Shown here one piece after another: positions 37,673-42,999 of a stretch of 42,999 nt of DNA. How positions within the stretch are numbered: position 1 is the first letter of the stretch; each line of letters opens with the position of its first letter. The notes under the pieces are model-generated. The model ran no database searches and was not told the DNA's origin. It worked only from the letters and a program-made list of their open reading frames with translations. The stretch is taken from the NCBI GenBank assembly GCA_029881805.1, contig JAOULW010000015.1, positions 1 through 42,999 of the forward strand. Reading direction: 5' to 3'. The stretch is from Candidatus Bathyarchaeota archaeon (lineage in GTDB: Archaea; Thermoproteota; Bathyarchaeia; Bathyarchaeales; Bathycorpusculaceae). The translations under genes and the position numbers were made by a program.

Positions 37673-38641
37673 ATGTTTGAAGCCGTAAAATCGCTTGGTA
37701 CTGTTTCCAGAGCTGAGTTTCTACTGCCGAATTTGGGATCGCTTATTATGGGGCTTGCTTGGGGAGCGATACCCTCTACAAGTATTCTTGATTTGGTGGC
37801 TATGATGCTCTTGTCTTTTTCCATAATAAATCTAAGTTCTGCCATCGGTGCACAAGTCAATACGTTCTCAGACCGCGAATTAGATTCAAAGGATCATCGC
37901 AAGAAACAACTCGTCGAAGCAATTAATTCTTTTGGAGCATGCCTACTGAAGAAGGTGCTAGTCATCGAGTTTGCTCTTACTTTGGTTCTGGTCTTTGTAT
38001 TCATGGCAATTCAGCAGAAACCCATTCTGCTACTTCTGTGGATAATTGGAATTTCCCTGGGATATGCCTACTCTGCCCCGCCTTTGAGATTGAAGTCGAG
38101 GTCTTGGGTTGCCCCAGTGACGCTTATTCTTGTTTTGGCCGTCTTTCCGGTGCTATTTGCGTATTACTCCTTTACGTCTGAAATGAACCCTTTCTTTATC
38201 CTGTCTCTCGTCGGGCTCGCCTTGACAGTATACGGCGTAATAATACCGACCGAGATCCGAGACTACTTCGGAGACAAAGCAATGGACATCGAAACAATGA
38301 CGGTTCGCTTGGGACTGGCTAAGGCTTCATTACTAGGGATTGTACTGCTCACTCTAGGCGCAGTATTCACTGGGACAGCCTTCATTCTAGAGTGGACTTG
38401 CATGCAACACTCTTGGTTAAGTGTTTTTCTGCTCGCTATACCGGCTGCCGTCCTGTTCGTTCTGAGAAAAATCATGAAGCTCTACTCGCTCTCCAAGCAA
38501 CTTGATCCTTCCAACAGCCAAAAATCTGTTGCAGAGGATATTGTAAACTTGTCTGCGCACAATCCGCAGTGGATAATGCTTGTTACGCAGACATATAGCC
38601 TAATGTCGATTATATTACTTGTAAGCAAGTTCTTATTCTGA
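37673..38641 (+). CDS. UbiA family prenyltransferase
   Basis: This 322-residue protein has about eight membrane helices. The two Asp-rich motifs are NTFSDRELDSKDH (N63, D67, D71) and EIRDYFGDKAMDIETMTVRLG. A YSAPPLRLKSR motif lies between them. The enzymes transfer polyprenyl groups to aromatic, heme or glyceryl acceptors, including archaeal lipid (DGGGP) synthesis; the exact acceptor is not clear here. TTTAATATAATAG near 37600 is a promoter candidate. It is divergent from IleRS and convergent to TldE. Confidence 0.85.
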   Translation: MFEAVKSLGTVSRAEFLLPNLGSLIMGLAWGAIPSTSILDLVAMMLLSFSIINLSSAIGAQVNTFSDRELDSKDHRKKQLVEAINSFGACLLKKVLVIEFALTLVLVFVFMAIQQKPILLLLWIIGISLGYAYSAPPLRLKSRSWVAPVTLILVLAVFPVLFAYYSFTSEMNPFFILSLVGLALTVYGVIIPTEIRDYFGDKAMDIETMTVRLGLAKASLLGIVLLTLGAVFTGTAFILEWTCMQHSWLSVFLLAIPAAVLFVLRKIMKLYSLSKQLDPSNSQKSVAEDIVNLSAHNPQWIMLVTQTYSLMSIILLVSKFLF

Positions 38642-38892
38642 TCAACTATTCTGCATAGCAGGTGCGTAGTTTAAGCGGATTCGCGCGCTACAGAAATGAG
38701 TTCACCGCGTCCAGCGTCTTCGGATTCCGCAGATGATCATTGAACTTTGTGCATGTCTTCTGATTCTCTGTTCCTTCAGCCTTCCTACGCTTTGTCTTCA
38801 CTCAAAATCTGAGTGTAGACTTATGGAAGCGTGGCGCTAAGAATTGCTGTTAGTGTCTTCAATGTTGGTGGAGGGTAGAATCCACCTTGCCA

Positions 38893-40287
38893 CTATCCAA
38901 CAATTGAAAAACCATCGAAGACTAGCGTGGGAGTCTCAACGGTGAAAACGGTCTTTTCCAAATCGCCGCCAACATCACGTAATTGCTTAAGTCCATTGTA
39001 GAAGTCTCCAGAGACCGATACCGGCTCCAGCGGCCATTTTTTCTCACAATCTTCGACTAAGAAGGCACTCTGTGCGACCGCGGAGAATTCTCCAGTTGAA
39101 ACGTCACTGTGGAATATTCCTATGGGAATGTCAACTATCAATATGGCCTGTCCATCTATTGAGGCAATCAAAGCATCTAGGTTCTTATTTCCGGGTTCGA
39201 CTGCAAAGTTTTTGAACTGGATTTGTGGCGAGGTTTCATAGGGAATGCTTGAGCCAAAAATCCGAGTTTGGCGAGTGCAGTTACCGGTTGATTCGGTGCC
39301 GTAGATTTGTGCATAGTAACTGTCAAATAGGAACTGTTTTATCCTGCCTTTTTCGATTATAGTGGTCTTCTGTTGAGGGTATCCTTCTGCGTCAATGGCC
39401 TCAGTGTTTATTCCCGTTGGATTTTGTCCATCATCTATAATCGTCAATCTTGAGTCAGCTATCTCCTGTCCAATCTTGTCCCCGAGTGGTGAAAGCCCTT
39501 CAACAACAGACCCTCCACTTGTGGACTGTCCCAGGCTGGCGACAATGTAAGAAGCTGCGGCAATAGGCACCCATATTGTTGGTAAAACCGTTGTTTTATT
39601 GAGTTTTTTTGCGTCAAGAAGACTGACAGCCTTTTGTGCAGCCTTTGTTCCTATGCCGCTGGTTTTTATTAGACGTTCGCGTGTAATATCGAATTCATAG
39701 GCTGTTCTTCGTTCTTCTTCCTTGACCGCGATGCAGGCGACTTCACACCCGTTGAGAGCTGACCTAGAGGCTTGTTGAAGTCCGTTAGTGTTTCCTACGG
39801 CAAATCCGCCCCATTCTGCGGAACATTCGCTTTCCACCGCGTGTATTCGCTTGTCAAATTCCTGTGCTTCTTTGACAGTGTCGCGGGCTATGTTAATCAG
39901 TGTTTCTTCGCTCAAATTCAATATCTCTTTTGTGAATACTCCTTCCTTGCCTGGCCGCTTAGGTTTGCAGAAGCCTTTGAATCGTTCGTCTTTGATTGAG
40001 ACCGCCCGCAAGCTAGATAAAGCTTCATTGATGCTTCTTTTTATCCTTTCAACTGATATTCCACTTGACGAGGCGAAACTGACCATGTTGTCTTTGGCAA
40101 CTCTAATCGCATTTCCCTCGACACTTCCGTCTGTTGCATCCACCACTCCCTGTGAAATTTTCACTTTAGTTGCATGTTCATAGAATAGGTATAGCTCAAA
40201 CTCTGCTTTCCCATCAATCGTTCTAGCATACTTCAAACCCGAATCCACAGCAGAAAGCAGTTCATCTTTCAAATTCTCGTATTTCAT
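38893..40287 (-). CDS. tldE: TldE/PmbA subunit of a metalloprotease
   Basis: This 464-residue protein is the non-catalytic partner in the TldD/TldE heterodimer. It shows family features such as SSSGISVERIKRSI and SASGG-like STSGGSVVEGLSPLGDKIG. It lacks the HExxxH of TldD. The pair degrades unfolded or leader peptides. It starts 20 nt after the TldD stop on the same strand, with a ribosome binding site (AAAGGTATG) close upstream, so the two form an operon. Confidence 0.9.
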   Translation of the reverse strand: MKYENLKDELLSAVDSGLKYARTIDGKAEFELYLFYEHATKVKISQGVVDATDGSVEGNAIRVAKDNMVSFASSSGISVERIKRSINEALSSLRAVSIKDERFKGFCKPKRPGKEGVFTKEILNLSEETLINIARDTVKEAQEFDKRIHAVESECSAEWGGFAVGNTNGLQQASRSALNGCEVACIAVKEEERRTAYEFDITRERLIKTSGIGTKAAQKAVSLLDAKKLNKTTVLPTIWVPIAAASYIVASLGQSTSGGSVVEGLSPLGDKIGQEIADSRLTIIDDGQNPTGINTEAIDAEGYPQQKTTIIEKGRIKQFLFDSYYAQIYGTESTGNCTRQTRIFGSSIPYETSPQIQFKNFAVEPGNKNLDALIASIDGQAILIVDIPIGIFHSDVSTGEFSAVAQSAFLVEDCEKKWPLEPVSVSGDFYNGLKQLRDVGGDLEKTVFTVETPTLVFDGFSIVG

Positions 40288-40306
40288 ACCTTTTTCACCT
40301 TTCTCT

Positions 40307-41734
40307 TTATCCGGCCTTGCCTCCGAACGTCACTTCCCTAATGACCAATTCCGGTCCACCCAACCCGCAGGGCAAGGGAAATTGACCGCCCTTTCCACAC
40401 CCACCAAAGTATCCTGCTTCTAAGTGAAGGTCTTTGGTCCCGCCTTCAACATTGGATAGTAAATTGAGAATGTTCCCTGACAACGATACTTCGCGGATGG
40501 GCTCCTTAATTTCGCCATTTTGCACCCAATAACCCCGTTCCGCCTTGAATAAGAAGCTTCCATCCCCTCCGACCTGGCCACCTGAGGTCTGGATTGCGTA
40601 GACACCGGTATCCAACGATTCTAAAGCTTCCTCTTTGGTCAGGTCACCTGCAGTGAAGTAAGTGTTTGTCATCCTTGGTATTGGCATAAATCCAAAATGC
40701 ACTGCTCTACAGTTTGCTGTTGGCTCTTGCTTAAGGTACTTTGCAGTTCCTCTATTGTGCAGGTAATGTTCGAGTACTCCTTCGTTCAAGATAACAGTTC
40801 TACTTGCTTTCATACCTTGATCGTCGTAGGGTAGCCATAGGCCGCCAAATTTTGAAATGTCTGGGGTTCCATAGTCTACGATCGTGGCGTTTTTGGTTCC
40901 GAGTTTTGCTCCAATTTTTCCTGCTAGAGGAGATTCGCCTACAACTATGAAGTCACCCTCACTGAGGTGACCGAACGATTCGTGTGCTAACACCCCCGCT
41001 AGTCGGTTCTCTATCAATGCTCTGAACTTTCCTGCCGAGCAGGCCTTCGCTCTTATCTGCTCTTTTGCATATGTGCCTGCCTCTTCTCCAATGTCTTCTG
41101 GCGTTGAACCCTTAGTGTTGAAATGTTCCAACCCCAGTGTTCCGCCTGCTTGCGCTCCTCCATTCACAAGGCTTCCCGATGTAGTCTTAGATGTAACCCG
41201 GCATTGCAGGTCAGCAAGCTCAAAATTCCAGTCAATCACTGAGCCTTCACTGTTTGTGAAGAGCTTCCTTCCGTAAAGTTCTCCGTATCGTCCTATGATG
41301 CTGCTGATGCTTTTTCCGCATTCACGAGCCTTATCGACGGTTCTGTTGACCAGATCAGTCTTGTAGCCCAGATCTTCAGTTTTCGGATGAGTCTTTACTT
41401 GGAATGTGTCCGATTTCTGACTTTTAAGTGGAGTTCTTCTATCGAAATCCAACTTCAGGGAAGCTGCATTAGCAGAGGCTTTGGCCATTTTGCACGCTCT
41501 GGTAACAGTTCGTTCCAATTCTTTGTCTTCTTCACTGGATGTAAACGAGTATCCAGATGCACCGCCATAATAGCAGACAATGCCAATTCCGGCGCGAGAC
41601 CTTAGAATGACATCCTTCCAAACGTCATTAACACGGGAAAGTGTTCTCAAAGTCAGGTCCTCAAACCTTGCCTCAACAAATTCAGCACCTATTTTTTCCC
41701 CAAGTTCTACACACTTTTGAAGTTCCGTTAACAT
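40307..41734 (-). CDS. tldD: TldD subunit, zinc metalloprotease
   Basis: This 475-residue protein contains HESFGH near residues 250-255 (VLAHESFGHLSEGD), the HExxxH zinc-protease motif of TldD. The C-terminal region (GGQVGGDGSFLFKAERGYW) and the glycine-rich GGCGKGGQFPLPCGLGG are also family features. It acts as a heterodimer with TldE, encoded directly downstream. GGGTGAT lies just before the ATG at 41734. The protein is cytosolic. Confidence 0.92.
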   Translation of the reverse strand: MLTELQKCVELGEKIGAEFVEARFEDLTLRTLSRVNDVWKDVILRSRAGIGIVCYYGGASGYSFTSSEEDKELERTVTRACKMAKASANAASLKLDFDRRTPLKSQKSDTFQVKTHPKTEDLGYKTDLVNRTVDKARECGKSISSIIGRYGELYGRKLFTNSEGSVIDWNFELADLQCRVTSKTTSGSLVNGGAQAGGTLGLEHFNTKGSTPEDIGEEAGTYAKEQIRAKACSAGKFRALIENRLAGVLAHESFGHLSEGDFIVVGESPLAGKIGAKLGTKNATIVDYGTPDISKFGGLWLPYDDQGMKASRTVILNEGVLEHYLHNRGTAKYLKQEPTANCRAVHFGFMPIPRMTNTYFTAGDLTKEEALESLDTGVYAIQTSGGQVGGDGSFLFKAERGYWVQNGEIKEPIREVSLSGNILNLLSNVEGGTKDLHLEAGYFGGCGKGGQFPLPCGLGGPELVIREVTFGGKAG

Positions 41735-41927
41735 ACAATCACCCTTGGACTTTCAGTACTCAGACATGTATTTATGTACGCATATTAACGCTGTCGGTCT
41801 GATAAGTATTAAAATCAACGCACATATTGTAATCACATTTTGTGACTATGGAGACAGCGTAGGCACTGTTCTAAAACGTAGCATTATAAGTCACTCACAG
41901 GCGAAATTGTCTGGAGATAGCCTGACA

Positions 41928-42275
41928 GTGAAAATCCAAACTCTCTTGCTGATATCTATCACAGCGTCTTTTGTTCTTTCTCTTGTTGCAACGTTAGCAT
42001 CTTATAATATTATCAACCCTTCAGATCCAAGGATTCTTGATGTAGGGTGGCTGTACAGAGGTTGGCCGCTTCACTGGATGATAGAATCGTGGTCATTTTG
42101 GAGTCCACCACCATATCCTCATCGCTTTACCTTTCAACCAGTGAATTTTCTAGTCGATTTCATATTCTACGCGATTGTTTTTCAAATTCCGATGCAAATC
42201 TACATGTATTCAAAAGAAGCCAGAAAATCCCCATACGTCAAAAAACAGCCGAACAAATATCCTGCTCCGCACTAG
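41928..42275 (+). CDS. Membrane protein of unknown function, 115 residues
   Basis: Two membrane helices (IQTLLLISITASFVLSLVAT and VDFIFYAIVFQIPMQIYMY) enclose a region rich in Trp, Pro and Tyr (DVGWLYRGWPLHWMIESWSFW). The C-terminus is basic (KEARKSPYVKKQPNKYPAPH). The start is GTG 41928 because GGAGAT lies about 9 nt upstream and a TATA box (ATTATAAG) near 41883. A longer frame from 41745 has an N-terminus unlike a protein. It is divergent from TldD. I do not recognise the family. Confidence 0.5.
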   Translation: MKIQTLLLISITASFVLSLVATLASYNIINPSDPRILDVGWLYRGWPLHWMIESWSFWSPPPYPHRFTFQPVNFLVDFIFYAIVFQIPMQIYMYSKEARKSPYVKKQPNKYPAPH

Positions 42276-42589
42276 GTAGATGTTTCTTTATGTGTTCTTT
42301 GGAGGATTATGTGTTCTTCTGCATAGAAACCTCGTAGACATTGGTTTGGTTGACGACTCTTCAGCGGACCAATCAAGAAGACATGAGAAAAAATGAAGCC
42401 TCCAGCAGAAGACGCTAGAAAAAAGATTGATGACTACGCGTACGCTGAGTGGTTTGAATATACAATGAATTGAGAAAAAGATTACAAATAATGCAAACAA
42501 AACGCTAAACTCGACTTTTTTTGTTATTAAAGTCTCTCTTCAGTCAAAAATGGGAAGTTTGTGGGATGACGTCGCCAATAGTTGCGTGT
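42276..42589. other. Intergenic region, one short frame
   Basis: A 26-codon frame at 42393-42473 (MKPPAEDARKKIDDYAYAEW) is protein-like but has no ribosome binding site. No repeat or RNA is recognised. It separates the membrane-protein gene and the DinB-like gene, which converge. Confidence 0.35.
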
Positions 42590-42999
42590 TTAAAGCCCCT
42601 TCCATCCCATTGGAGGCGGCTCAACATTTATTTGCCAAAGAAGTGCTATCAATTCACCTCTATGATGAACTTCCTCTTCGAATACATGGATTAGGGCGTC
42701 CTCGGCTGTAATTTCAATAGTCTTGTCATCATCGCCTTTTACCGAATACGTTTTGTTGAGCCCTTCAATAGGCAATGAGTCAAAGTAAACCTTTATCCTC
42801 TTCTCCACTTGTTCCATGTAAGCTCTCACTTCCTCAAAGGTTCCATATGCATCATATTTTCTTTTGGACCGAAGATTTTCTCCTTGCAAAAAATCCAACC
42901 AGTAATCAATCGCGCCTAGAGTATGGACAAATATGTTCCTAATTGAGTGAAAGCTCGCTTCCCTGTTCTCGGTGAATTCTTCCCAAGACAGTCTTGTAA
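42590..42999 (-). CDS. DinB/YfiT-type protein, N-terminus beyond window edge
   Basis: The frame is open to the right edge, so the gene start is outside the window. The visible part contains NREASFHSIRNIFVHTLGAI and DYWLDFLQGENL, and ends DALIHVFEEEVHHRGELIAL, the four-helix bundle of DinB-like proteins with metal-binding histidines (H in FVHTL and HH in EEEVHHRGE). Such proteins bind nickel or zinc and act in thiol or damage-related transfer reactions. The second ligand position is EEVHH rather than the usual HEVHH. Confidence 0.75.
   Translation of the reverse strand, partial: TRLSWEEFTENREASFHSIRNIFVHTLGAIDYWLDFLQGENLRSKRKYDAYGTFEEVRAYMEQVEKRIKVYFDSLPIEGLNKTYSVKGDDDKTIEITAEDALIHVFEEEVHHRGELIALLWQINVEPPPMGWKGL

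Overview
The window is archaeal, and by inference from a Thermoproteota lineage close to Candidatus Bathyarchaeia. The evidence is an archaeal-type isoleucyl-tRNA synthetase with GWDCQGLPVE and WTTMPFTL signatures, transcription factor S, the archaeal cofactor-independent phosphoglycerate mutase, DpsL-type ferritin, an IPEFPS-type C-terminal sorting signal, TATA-box promoters about 35-40 nt from start codons, and GGAGGTGA ribosome binding sites. No rRNA or CRISPR array was seen. Three tRNAs are present: Ile(GAT), Arg(TCG) and Ala(CGC).

Region 1-16.7 kb is accessory DNA. From left to right it holds a broken C45 acyltransferase with an upstream ribbon-helix-helix regulator; an iron-sulfur QueG-like protein; a secreted dockerin/repeat protein; a membrane-anchored protein; a tyrosine recombinase; a DUF4177-like protein; a DUF5700 zinc peptidase that looks split by an A8-tract frameshift; an iron/oxidative-stress set (DpsL ferritin, ZIP transporter, cytochrome b5-like protein); a secreted beta-propeller protein; and a metal-homeostasis set (FTR1 permease, PadR-TRASH sensor, CopA ATPase, YHS protein). 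The metal set lies between tRNA-Ile and an exact 22-nt copy of that tRNA's 3' end, the layout of an island integrated at a tRNA gene. A 16-nt copy lies further out and brackets the propeller gene. A dispersed hairpin element (core near GGAGATATCACC) recurs in the intergenic gaps, mostly just after stop codons, and several copies sit next to a tRNA T-arm-like sequence.

Region 16.7-28.1 kb is more ordinary: RNase HI, a nitroreductase, two methyltransferases, a divergent transcription factor S, a HerA-like ATPase, several small membrane proteins, DUF5752, a second QueG-like protein and phosphoglycerate mutase.

Region 28.1-31.4 kb is gene-poor and again accessory: an FkbM methyltransferase with a damaged start, DUF3795 and DUF1508 proteins, more hairpin elements, and a near copy of the tRNA-Ala 3' end 1.7 kb from the intact tRNA.

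Region 31.5-43 kb holds small membrane proteins, an Lrp-type regulator coupled to a membrane protein, a Nudix hydrolase overlapping a zinc-finger membrane protein, IleRS, a UbiA-type prenyltransferase, the TldD/TldE protease pair, and a DinB-fold protein cut by the window end.
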